Positions 25,101 to 35,082 of a DNA stretch of 49,617 nucleotides are shown one piece after another. Made by a program: the position numbers and the translations under genes. The DNA comes from Streptomyces apocyni. GTDB taxonomy: Bacteria > Actinomycetota > Actinomycetes > Streptomycetales > Streptomycetaceae. The DNA lies in contig NZ_WHOM01000037.1 in NCBI RefSeq assembly GCF_009739465.1, forward strand, positions 1-49,617. The letters run 5' to 3'. The notes beneath the pieces are model-generated. The model did not search any database and was not told where the DNA came from. It saw only the letters and a program-made list of their open reading frames with translations. Position 1 is the first letter of the stretch. Each line of letters begins with the position of its first letter.

Positions 25101-27092
25101 GAAGCGCTCGCGGGCGTCACCCGCGAGGTAGCTGCCGCTGCCGTCCATCTCGGGCAGCCGCAGCCCGAAGTCGTAGATCCACGCGGGCGCGCGGTCGGTG
25201 GTCCGCAGCTCGTACGGACGCTCGTCGACAACCTCGCAGCCCATGCTCTGGAGCACCGGCAGCACGGCGGACAGGGAGACCTGGGTCCCCAGGCGGTAGA
25301 TCTTGAAGCGGCGCTCACCGGGTCCGGCGCCCACCGGCTCGTACAGCGAGAGCGCGAAGTCGTGCTCACCTTCGGTGAGCTGCTCTACGTGGACCAGGTC
25401 GGCGACGGCCGCGCGCGGGGTGTGGTCGGCCTTGTAGCCCTCGGGGAAGGCGCCCGAGTAGCGGCGCAGCAGCTCGGCGGCGCGTTCCTCGCCCAGCTCG
25501 GCGTTGAGCGCCTCACCGAAGCCGTCGGCCCAGGAGCGGGATGCCTCGACCAGGCGGGCTTCGATCCGCTCGGTGTCGGCGGCGGTGAGCGCGGGCAGCT
25601 CGGTGCCGGGCGGGACCCGGACGACGAAGTGCAGCCGGGACAGGATCGACTCGGTGTTCCAGGCGGTGAAGTCGACGTTGGTACCGCCGAGCTCCTCCTT
25701 GAGGATGTCGATCAGCCGCAGCCGTACGCCGGTGGTGTAGCGGTCGCGGGGCAGGTAGATCAGGGCGGAGTAGTAGCGCCCGTACTCGTCCTTGCGCAGG
25801 TACAGGCGGAGCCTGCGGCGCTCCTGGAGGTACAGGACGCTGGTCACGGTGGCGCGCAGCTCGTCCACCGGGGTCTGGAAGAGCTCGTCGCGCGGGTAGG
25901 TCTCGAGGATCTGCAGCAGGTCACGGCCGTCGTGGCTGTTGGGCGAGAAGCCCGCCTCCTTGAGGACCTCGGCGACCTTGCGGCGGATGACCGGCACCCG
26001 GCGTACCGACTCGGTGTAGGCGGCCGAGGAGAACAGTCCGAGGAAGCGCCGCTCGCCGACGACGTTGCCCTTGGCGTCGAACTTCTTCACGCCGACGTAG
26101 TCGAGGTAGCTGGGGCGGTGGACGGTGGCCCGGCTGTTCGCCTTGGTGAGCACCAGCAGCTTGTGCTCGCGGGCCTTGGCGCGGGCGTCGGCGGGCAGCC
26201 GGTTGAAGGACGGGCTGACCGGGTGGCCGTGCGGGTCCTCGTGGCTGTGCTGCGGGTCGGAGCGCAGGATGCCGAGGCCGGAGCCGGGGACGGCGCCGAG
26301 CGAGTCGTCCTCGTTGAGGTGGTACTCGCGGAAGCCCAGGAAGGTGAAGTGGTCGTCGGCGAGCCAGCGCAGCAGCTCGCGGGCCTCCTCGACCTCACGG
26401 TCGCGCAGGTCGTCGGCGGTGGGTTCGCTGGGCAGGTCGTCGGCGATGCGCAGCGCGGCCTCGCGCATCTTGCCCCAGTCCTCGACGGCCTCGCGTACGT
26501 CGGACAGCACCCGCTGCAGATCGGCGGTGATCTGCTTGAGGTCGGAGCGGTCCGTCTCCCGGTCGATCTCTACGTGGATCCAGGACTCGGTGAGCGTGTC
26601 GTGGCCGTCGCCCGTGACACCGTCGGGCAGGACCTCGACCAGCTTGCCGGTGACGTCACGGCGGACGAAGACCTGCGGGTGGATCACTACATGGATGCCG
26701 CGGCCCTGCCGGGACAGCTCATTGGTGACCGAGTCGACCAGGAACGGCATGTCGTCGGTGACGACCTCGACCACGGAGTGGCTGCACATCCAGCCGTTCT
26801 CTTCCACGGTCGGGGTGTGGACGCGCACGTTGGCCGTGCCCTGCGGGCGGTTCTCGGCCAGCCGGTAGTGCGAGAGCGCGGCGCCGAAGACGTCGACCGG
26901 GTCGCGATCGGCGAGATCCTCGGGGGCGGTGTGCAGGTAGTAGCGCTGGAGGTAGGAACGGATCGGGTCCTGGTCCGGACGCTCCCCGTCTGTGGCCCCC
27001 GTCGGAAGTTGCCCCCCGACCGGGCTGTTCTCAGCAACCCGGGCGGCCCGTTCGAGCAGCTCGGCCTTGGCTTCGTCCAGCTTGGTCTGCAT
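22158..27092 (-). CDS. gdh: NAD-specific glutamate dehydrogenase, large (180-kDa) class
   Basis: Catalyses oxidative deamination of glutamate to 2-oxoglutarate and ammonia with NAD, linking amino-acid breakdown to the TCA cycle. At 1644 aa it matches the large class described from Streptomyces clavuligerus. The long N-terminal half carries regulatory regions. The catalytic domain holds the reactive-lysine segment [17 protein letters not shown] (near residue 870-885), [32 protein letters not shown], and the dinucleotide-binding [19 protein letters not shown] (near 1010). A helical C-terminal region follows. The ATG at 27092 has AGAGGAC just before it and AGGAG slightly further up; a longer in-frame extension to 27275 lacks a ribosome site. 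It stands alone with its own terminator-like hairpin. Confidence 0.95.
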   Translation of the reverse strand: [1644 protein letters not shown]

Positions 27093-27518
27093 GTCCTCTG
27101 GCTCCTGTCGCGCGCCGTTGCGTGACGTAGAAGAAAGTGGCGTAACGCCGCGACGCGGGATGTCCGGTCGTATTCGACGGTATGCCGGGATGAGAGATGG
27201 CCGGGGCGTCACTGGCTGCCGTCCGTGTTTCAGACAGCCGGCCCTGGCAACAGGGATCAGTGATGACCCGGGCACGGTGGTGCGCCGGGCTCAGGCGAGC
27301 GGGGGCTGCGCTGCCCCCGCGGCATATTGCACTGATCACGGGTCCAGGCTATCGCCCCACCCCGGGGGACCGTCATGAGCCATCTCCGTACAAAAACATC
27401 GCTCAAACTTTGACACTCCGTCCAAGAACCGCGGGCTCCCCCTCTTGGCAAAGCTCCGCGCAGGGGGCACGTTGGCCAGGACGGCCCCGGACCGTACCCA
27501 CTGAGGGAGCGAGCGGCG
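27093..27518. other. Intergenic region between divergent gdh and DJ-1/PfpI genes, with nested inverted repeats
   Basis: 426 nt without a gene. A strong hairpin GCGGGGGC (27299-27306) with GCCCCCGC (27313-27320) and a 6-nt loop is enclosed by a wider inverted repeat, GATCAGTG (27255-27262) with CACTGATC (27330-27337). Because the flanking genes diverge, this is not an ordinary terminator and could be an operator or a structured 5' leader. A consensus-like TTGACA (27410-27415) faces the DJ-1 gene but has no good -10. Confidence 0.5.
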
Positions 27519-28085
27519 ATGGCAGCGAAGATCCTGATCGTGACCGGCGACGCGGCGGAGTCACTGGAGGTGCTGTACCCCTACCAGCGGCTGCGCGAGG
27601 AGGGCTACGACGTCCATATCGCCGCCCCCGCTCGCAAGAAGCTGCGCTTCGTGATCCACGACTTCGAGCCCGGATTCGACACCTACACCGAGAAGCCCGG
27701 GTACACCTGGCCAGCCGACCTCGCCTTCTCCGAAGTCGACCCGGGCCAGTACGCCGCCCTGGTGATCCCCGGCGGCCGGGCGCCGGAATACCTTCGCAAC
27801 GACCCCGAGCTCCGCAAGATCGTCAAGTCGTTCTTCGACGCCGACAAGCCGGTCGCCCAGATCTGCCACGGTCCGCTGCTGACCGCGGCGATCGGCGGCC
27901 TGACGGGCCGCCGCGTCACGGCTTACCCGGCCCTGGAACTCGACATGCACGCCGCGGGCGCCACCTTCCAGGACGCCGAAGCCGTGGTCGACGGCACCCT
28001 GGTCTCAGCGCGGGCCTGGCCCGACCACGCCCGCTGGATGCGCGAATTCCTCACGGTCCTGCGCGCCAAGGCCCCGGCGACGTAG
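27519..28085 (+). CDS. DJ-1/PfpI family protein
   Basis: A 188-aa protein of the DJ-1/ThiJ/PfpI superfamily, whose members include deglycases, chaperones and cysteine peptidases. The nucleophile elbow is PVAQICHGP with Cys116 and adjacent His117; Glu15 and the VIPGGRAPEYLR loop complete the usual active-site surround. The ATG follows GAGGGAG at about 9 nt. It is divergent from gdh and convergent with the HAD gene. The exact activity cannot be predicted; PfpI-like proteins of this length usually oligomerise and act in stress protection. Confidence 0.88.
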   Translation: MAAKILIVTGDAAESLEVLYPYQRLREEGYDVHIAAPARKKLRFVIHDFEPGFDTYTEKPGYTWPADLAFSEVDPGQYAALVIPGGRAPEYLRNDPELRKIVKSFFDADKPVAQICHGPLLTAAIGGLTGRRVTAYPALELDMHAAGATFQDAEAVVDGTLVSARAWPDHARWMREFLTVLRAKAPAT

Positions 28086-28174
28086 GGCCCCGCCTCCGCG
28101 GTGCGTCTTCGCGGTGCGTCCCGGCGGTGTGCTCGGCAGCGGTCCCGCCAGCGTGTCCCGGCGGTGGGGGCGAT

Positions 28175-28194
28175 CGTGGGGGCGCTCCCCCACG
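28175..28194. terminator. Bidirectional terminator hairpin between DJ-1 and HAD genes
   Basis: CGTGGGGG (28175-28182), loop CGCT, CCCCCACG (28187-28194): a perfect 8-bp stem in the gap between two convergent stop codons. Upstream of it, near 28096-28134, there are degenerate 13-bp repeats with a core GCGGTGCGTC. Confidence 0.7.
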
Positions 28195-28204
28195 GAGCAC
28201 CGCG

Positions 28205-28867
28205 TCAGGCGACCAGGCGTGCCGCCTCAGCCACCGCCTCGGCGAGCGTGTCCACCACCGGCACCCCGGCCACCGCGAGGCTGGCCCGGCTGTGTGACCC
28301 CCCGGTGTACAGCACCGCCGCCGCCCCCACATGCTGGGCGGCCACCGCGTCGTCGACCGCGTCCCCGATCACCACGGCGCGCGCCGGGTCCACGCCCTCC
28401 AGCGCGGCCAGGTGCCGTGTCATGTGCTCGGCCTTGCCGGTGTGCGCCTCACCGATGCGGCCGTCCACCCGTATGAAGTGCTGCTCGATCCCGTGCGTCC
28501 GCACGATCGGCACCAACCGCTCATGCGGGGCCAGCGAGCACATCGACTGAGTGAGCCCCGCCGACTGCCAGTCGGCGAGCAGCTCCCGGGCCCCCTCCGC
28601 CAGGTCCGCGCCGTCCGCGTGCACCCAGTAGTGCCGGTGGAACGCCTCGTCCATCACCGCCCACTCCTCGTCCGTGGGCAGCCGACCTATCAGCCGCTCG
28701 TAGAAGCGCGGCACCGGAACGCAGTACAGGTCCCGGTAGCGCTCGAGGGTGATCGGCTCCAGACCGATCTCCGCGAACGAGGCGTTCGTCGCGGCGATGA
28801 CCGCGTCGATGTCGTGGAACAGCGTGCCGTTCCAGTCCCAGACGATGTGCGTCCCGTGCTTGCCCAT
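28205..28867 (-). CDS. HAD superfamily hydrolase (probable phosphatase)
   Basis: A 220-aa phosphoglycolate-phosphatase-like HAD enzyme. HAD motif I is the slightly unusual DWNGT (Asp11, with Trp at 12 and Asn at 13) rather than DxDGT, so the second Asp used as acid/base in most phosphatases is replaced by Asn. This DxN variant is seen in some actinobacterial members. Later motifs are a Ser/Thr in TQSMCSLAPHERL, the Lys in HTGKAEHM, and AVVIGDAVDDAVAAQHVGAAAVLYTGG (motif IV GDxxDD). The ATG at 28867 comes 10 nt after the stop of the upstream DUF6912-like gene, so the two form an operon; longer starts overlap that gene. The substrate is unknown. Confidence 0.87.
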   Translation of the reverse strand: MGKHGTHIVWDWNGTLFHDIDAVIAATNASFAEIGLEPITLERYRDLYCVPVPRFYERLIGRLPTDEEWAVMDEAFHRHYWVHADGADLAEGARELLADWQSAGLTQSMCSLAPHERLVPIVRTHGIEQHFIRVDGRIGEAHTGKAEHMTRHLAALEGVDPARAVVIGDAVDDAVAAQHVGAAAVLYTGGSHSRASLAVAGVPVVDTLAEAVAEAARLVA

Positions 28868-28877
28868 ACCAAGAACG

Positions 28878-29396
28878 CTACCGGGTACCACTGACAATCA
28901 GGTTCGGGATCTCCTGCGTCGCGAACCACAGCAACTCATGGTCCTCCGCCCCGTCCACCGTGAACTGCGCGTCGTCGTCGCCCTGGTCAGCCGCGCCCAG
29001 CGCCGCGGCCGCCGCCGCGATGTCCGCCTGCGCGTCGTCGGCGTCCACATGCACCGCCGCCGCCTTGGCCAGCGGCACCGCGTCCGCGATACGCACCTCG
29101 CCGAGTGCCCCCGGATCGAGGCCGCGATCCGGGTCGGCGACCGCCGCGGAGTCCGGTACGTCCACGGCGACGACGACCCGGCGCCGTACCGCCGACGGAT
29201 CGCCCGCGATCAGCCGGAGCGAACCGGCCGCGGCACGGTTAAGCGCCGCGTACTCCAGCTCCTCTATATCGCCCGTGACGTACCACTCACGCAGCGCGGG
29301 TGTCACGGCGTACGCGGTCAGCGGCCCGGGACCCAGTTCGCCCGCCTGGTGCGCCGCCGCGAGGCCGGAGAGGGTCAGGGGGACGTACACGCGCAT
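28878..29396 (-). CDS. Conserved actinobacterial protein of unknown function (DUF6912-like)
   Basis: A 172-aa protein starting MRVYVPLTLSGLAAAHQAGELGPGPLTAYAVTPALREWY and containing GDIEELEYAALNRAA and a run of Ala/Asp-rich helices. No catalytic motif, signal or membrane segment is visible. I believe it belongs to a small conserved actinobacterial family (DUF6912, from memory). It is cotranscribed with the HAD hydrolase, 10 nt apart. Its 5' flank carries an unusual 12-bp tandem repeat (29419-29466), so its expression may be specially controlled. Confidence 0.75.
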   Translation of the reverse strand: MRVYVPLTLSGLAAAHQAGELGPGPLTAYAVTPALREWYVTGDIEELEYAALNRAAAGSLRLIAGDPSAVRRRVVVAVDVPDSAAVADPDRGLDPGALGEVRIADAVPLAKAAAVHVDADDAQADIAAAAAALGAADQGDDDAQFTVDGAEDHELLWFATQEIPNLIVSGTR

Positions 29397-29730
29397 GGCC
29401 GCCGCTTTCGTCGTCAGTGGTCAGGTCAGTGATGAGGTCACTGGTCAGGTCAATGGTCACGGGAGTGAAGGTCGTGAGGGCCTCAGGATACGTCTGGGCG
29501 TCCCTCTTGGGAGTGACTGACGAGAGACCTGTCACCCCACCCCGCTCCACCAGGATGGGCCCCACAGCCCGCCGCCCGCACGGCCCCTCCCCCTGATAGG
29601 TGATCCCGCGCCGGGCGACCCCACCGCGCGAGCCGCATTGCGCACCGAGCACGGCGCCCCGTACAAGAACACCGAAAGCTACTGCCCGGTAGCAAACTGT
29701 CACCGGGCCCGGCGAACACGGGGACGCACC
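29397..29730. other. Intergenic region between divergent DUF6912-like and Rv3235-family genes
   Basis: 334 nt without a gene. It holds the 12-bp repeat array (separate entry), a possible minus-strand -10 TATCCT near 29485, and near the plus-strand gene an imperfect palindrome GCTACTGCCCGGTAGC (about 29678-29693). No complete promoter is convincing. Confidence 0.45.
29419..29466 (-). repeat. 12-bp tandem repeat array, consensus GGTCAGGTCANT
   Basis: Units at 29419-29430, 29431-29442, 29443-29454 and a decayed fourth at 29455-29466. GGTCA occurs six times (starts 29419, 29424, 29436, 29443, 29448, 29455); on the transcribed minus strand these are TGACC boxes. The array ends about 22 nt upstream of the DUF6912-like start, so it lies in the leader or promoter. 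It could be a multi-site operator. Confidence 0.75.
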
Positions 29731-30189
29731 ATGAACAAGATCATGACCAGCACCAGGCGGCCCGGCACCACCCGGCCGCCGACCCGCGCCGACGCACGGC
29801 GCCCCAGCAGCGGCGGCCCCACCCGGGCGCCACTGCACCAGCACCGCCGCCCGCCCCTCACCACGCTGTTCACGGAGCGCCTGCTGGCCGTGCTCAGCGG
29901 GCAGCGCCCGGTGCACTGGATGCTGCGGCACACCTCGGGTCAGGCCTACGACGACCTCGCCCGGCTGGCCGAGCACACACCACTGCGGGCCACCGGCCAC
30001 CGTGCCGCCATCCGCGACATCGGACACTACGTCCCGCGCGCGGGCGCGATCGAGGTGTTCGCCCGCATCAGCGCCGACGGCCACCTGCACGCCATGGCCT
30101 TCCGCCTGGAACAGGCCGCCGACCTGCGGTGGCGCTGCACCGCGGTGGAGGTGGGCGGAAGGGGGCCGTCCGACAGGCAGGAGCCCTGA
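29731..30189 (+). CDS. Rv3235 family protein
   Basis: A 152-aa protein. After a basic, disordered N-terminus (about 45 residues) comes the conserved core: LTTLFTERLLAVLSGQRPVHWMLRHTSGQAYDDLARLAE, then EVFARISADGHLHAMAFRLEQAADLRWRCTAVEVG. This matches the mycobacterial Rv3235 family, which is found near secA in actinobacteria and has no known biochemical role. The ATG at 29731 follows GGGGAC at 6 nt; the longer in-frame extension from 29638 is not supported. It is convergent with secA and shares a strong terminator with it. Confidence 0.82.
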   Translation: MNKIMTSTRRPGTTRPPTRADARRPSSGGPTRAPLHQHRRPPLTTLFTERLLAVLSGQRPVHWMLRHTSGQAYDDLARLAEHTPLRATGHRAAIRDIGHYVPRAGAIEVFARISADGHLHAMAFRLEQAADLRWRCTAVEVGGRGPSDRQEP

Positions 30190-30193
30190 CATG

Positions 30194-30232
30194 ACACAGC
30201 GGGGCCCGGCGTCTCGCCGGGCCCCGCTGTGT
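30194..30232. terminator. Strong bidirectional terminator between Rv3235-family gene and secA
   Basis: A perfect 18-bp stem: ACACAGCGGGGCCCGGCG (30194-30211), loop TCT, and its exact complement (30215-30232). It serves both convergent genes, whose stops are at 30189 and 30253. Confidence 0.92.
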
Positions 30233-30252
30233 ACGACTCCGCGGGTCAGAGA

Positions 30253-33069
<2,817 letters not shown>

Positions 33070-33127
33070 GAGGGCTGATCTCCTTGCCGGTCGGGCTGAC
33101 GCGGTCGAGTTCTTCTGAGCAACGGCC

Positions 33128-33133
33128 ATCGTA
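33128..33133 (-). promoter_or_regulatory. Possible -10 box for secA
   Basis: On the minus strand this reads TACGAT, a good TANNNT match about 60 nt before the GTG start. No recognisable -35 lies 16-18 nt upstream, so this is tentative. Confidence 0.3.
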
Positions 33134-33277
33134 TGCGAGGACGCGCCCGGGCCGGGAGGGTCGTCGCGGCGTCGGCCGTCTGCCACCTTCCCGGAGAACG
33201 ATCCGGACCGCCGTGAGGTGCCCACACAGGCGGGAAAATCTCTGGCTTCTCACCCCCTGGCCACCCAGAATCGGCGG

Positions 33278-33850
33278 ATGAGGCCCCGCACCCACACCAC
33301 CGAGCGCCTGTTGCTGTGCCCGCTGTCGCCCGACGACACCGAGGAGGTCTACGAGGCCGCCCAGGACCCGGACATCCTGCGCTGGCTTCCGCTTCCCTCA
33401 CCCTACGAGCCTCGGCACGCGGAGGAATTCCTGCGGAAGGTGGTCCCGGACGGCTGGCGCGAGGACACCACGTACACCTTCGGTGTACGTCCCCGTGACG
33501 GCGGCCCGCTGCTCGCCACGGTCAGCCTGCACCACCCGGACTCAGGGACCTGGGAGATCGGCTTCTGGACGACCAGGGAGCACCGTGGCCGCGGCTATGC
33601 GACCGAGGCCGTGCTGGCGCTGGCGCACTGGGCGTTCACGGATCTGCGCTGCGGCCGTCTGGAGTGGCGCGCCGAGGTCGGCAACACCGGCTCACGGATC
33701 GTCGCCGAGAAGGCCGGGTTCCAGGTTGAGGGAGTGCTGCGCTCCGGGATGCTCAACAAGGGCGTACGGCGCGACTGCTGGATCGGGTCGCTGCTCCCAG
33801 CCGACCTCGGACTGCCGGGCGTTGACGCGTATCTGCCGTCCCCCGGCTGA
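33278..33850 (+). CDS. GNAT family N-acetyltransferase (RimJ/RimL type)
   Basis: A 190-aa acetyl-CoA-dependent acetyltransferase. The fold runs from TERLLLCPLSPDDTEEVYEAAQDPDILRWLPLPSP through the beta strand LATVSLHHPDSGTWEIGFWTTREHRGRGYATEAVLALAHWAF, which holds the acetyl-CoA-binding HRGRGYA loop, to EWRAEVGNTGSRIVAEKAGFQVEGVLRSGM, the usual RimJ/RimL end. The ATG at 33278 is chosen because it starts at the domain boundary; its ribosome site is weak. It is divergent from secA. The acceptor (ribosomal protein, amino sugar or antibiotic amine) cannot be predicted. Confidence 0.9.
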   Translation: MRPRTHTTERLLLCPLSPDDTEEVYEAAQDPDILRWLPLPSPYEPRHAEEFLRKVVPDGWREDTTYTFGVRPRDGGPLLATVSLHHPDSGTWEIGFWTTREHRGRGYATEAVLALAHWAFTDLRCGRLEWRAEVGNTGSRIVAEKAGFQVEGVLRSGMLNKGVRRDCWIGSLLPADLGLPGVDAYLPSPG

Positions 33851-33879
33851 CTGTCAGCGCCGAGCTCTACGGTACGTAC

Positions 33880-35082
33880 ATGACCTCCGCGCCTACTCCC
33901 GAAGTCGAACTCTCCGCCGACGACGCCCGTCGGATCGCCCTGCGCGCCCAAGGGTTCCTGGGCGCTCCCGACCGCAGGGCGGGGGTCAGGGGTGTCCTGC
34001 GCCATCTGGGCGCCGTGCAGCTGGACACCATCTCCGTACTGGCCCGCTCACATGAGCTGATCCCCTACGCGCGCCTGGGCGCCGTAGGCCGCAAGCCGGT
34101 GGAGCAGGCCTACTGGTCGAGCACGGCGGCCGACGCGTCCCCGGCCCGCCCCCACGCCTTCGAGTACTGGTCACACGCCGCCTGCATCCTGCCCATCGAG
34201 GAGTGGCCGCACTTCGCGTTCCGCCGCCGCGCCTACCGCGACCGCCCGCACTGGCACCACGCCCTGCCAGACGGCGCGTACGACCAGGTGATCAAGCAAC
34301 TGCGCGCCGAGGGTCCCCTCACGGCCACCGAGCTGGGCGGCGCGAAGAACGGCGGCGAGTGGTGGGACTGGTCGGGTTCCAAGGTCGCCGTCGAGCGCGC
34401 GCTGATGTACGGCGAGGTGGTGTGCACCGAGCGACGCGGCTGGAAGCGGGTGTACGACCTCGCCGAGCGCGCCATCCCCGACGATGTGCTGCACGACGAC
34501 CTGGACGACAGGGAGTGCCTGCGCCGCCTGGTCCAGCTCGCCGGTCAGTCACTCGGCGTCGGGACCCGTGCGGACATCGCGGACTACCACCGGCTCAAGG
34601 CCGAGCAGTTCGACGCGGTCGTCGCGGACTCCGGCCTGGTCCCGGTGGCGGTCGAGGGCTGGTCCAAGCCCGCCTGGGCCGATCCCGCCGCCCTGTCCGC
34701 GCCGCCGCGCGGCCGCCACCGCACGACGCTCCTCTCGCCCTTCGACTCGCTGATCTGGGAGCGGGCCCGCACTGAGCGGATCTTCGGCTTCACCCACCGC
34801 CTGGAGGCCTACGTGCCCAAACCGAAGCGGGTGTACGGCTACTTCGCGATGCCCCTGCTGCACGGGGGCCACTTGCTTGGCCGAGTCGACCCGGCTCGCG
34901 ACGGCACCACTCTGGTGGCTCGGCACGCCTCACTGGACAGCCCGAAGGCCGTACAGCCCATGGCCACGGCACTGGCAGAGGCAGCCAGCTGGGTCGGCTG
35001 CACCAGCGTGCGAGTCGAGCGGGTCACACCCCCCGAGCTGCACGCGCCGCTCACCTCCGCCTGCGCGGCGGCCCTCACCTGA
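33880..35082 (+). CDS. Winged-helix DNA glycosylase, AlkZ/YcaQ (HTH_42) family
   Basis: A 400-aa protein of the HTH_42 family, which includes the interstrand-crosslink glycosylases YcaQ of E. coli and AlkZ of Streptomyces sahachiroi (azinomycin resistance). The N-terminus shows the winged-helix start LSADDARRIALRAQGFLGAPDRR, then the catalytic-type motif at Gln47-Leu48-Asp49 (AVQLDTISVLARSHEL), i.e. the QxD variant used by AlkZ-like proteins rather than the QxQ of YcaQ. Later conserved blocks are HAFEYWSHAACILP and TTLLSPFDSLIWERART, followed by FGFTHRLEAYVPKPKRVYGYFAMPLL. It likely excises bulky or crosslinked N7-alkyl purines. Its 3' end overlaps the convergent response-regulator gene by 8 nt. 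Confidence 0.88.
   Translation: MTSAPTPEVELSADDARRIALRAQGFLGAPDRRAGVRGVLRHLGAVQLDTISVLARSHELIPYARLGAVGRKPVEQAYWSSTAADASPARPHAFEYWSHAACILPIEEWPHFAFRRRAYRDRPHWHHALPDGAYDQVIKQLRAEGPLTATELGGAKNGGEWWDWSGSKVAVERALMYGEVVCTERRGWKRVYDLAERAIPDDVLHDDLDDRECLRRLVQLAGQSLGVGTRADIADYHRLKAEQFDAVVADSGLVPVAVEGWSKPAWADPAALSAPPRGRHRTTLLSPFDSLIWERARTERIFGFTHRLEAYVPKPKRVYGYFAMPLLHGGHLLGRVDPARDGTTLVARHASLDSPKAVQPMATALAEAASWVGCTSVRVERVTPPELHAPLTSACAAALT

Noticed and set aside
27093..27275. N-terminal extension of glutamate dehydrogenase
   Set aside because: The ATG at 27092 has a good ribosome-binding site and matches the family length; the extension shows no features.
29419..29466. CRISPR array
   Set aside because: Units are 12 bp and directly tandem with no spacers, and no cas genes are present.
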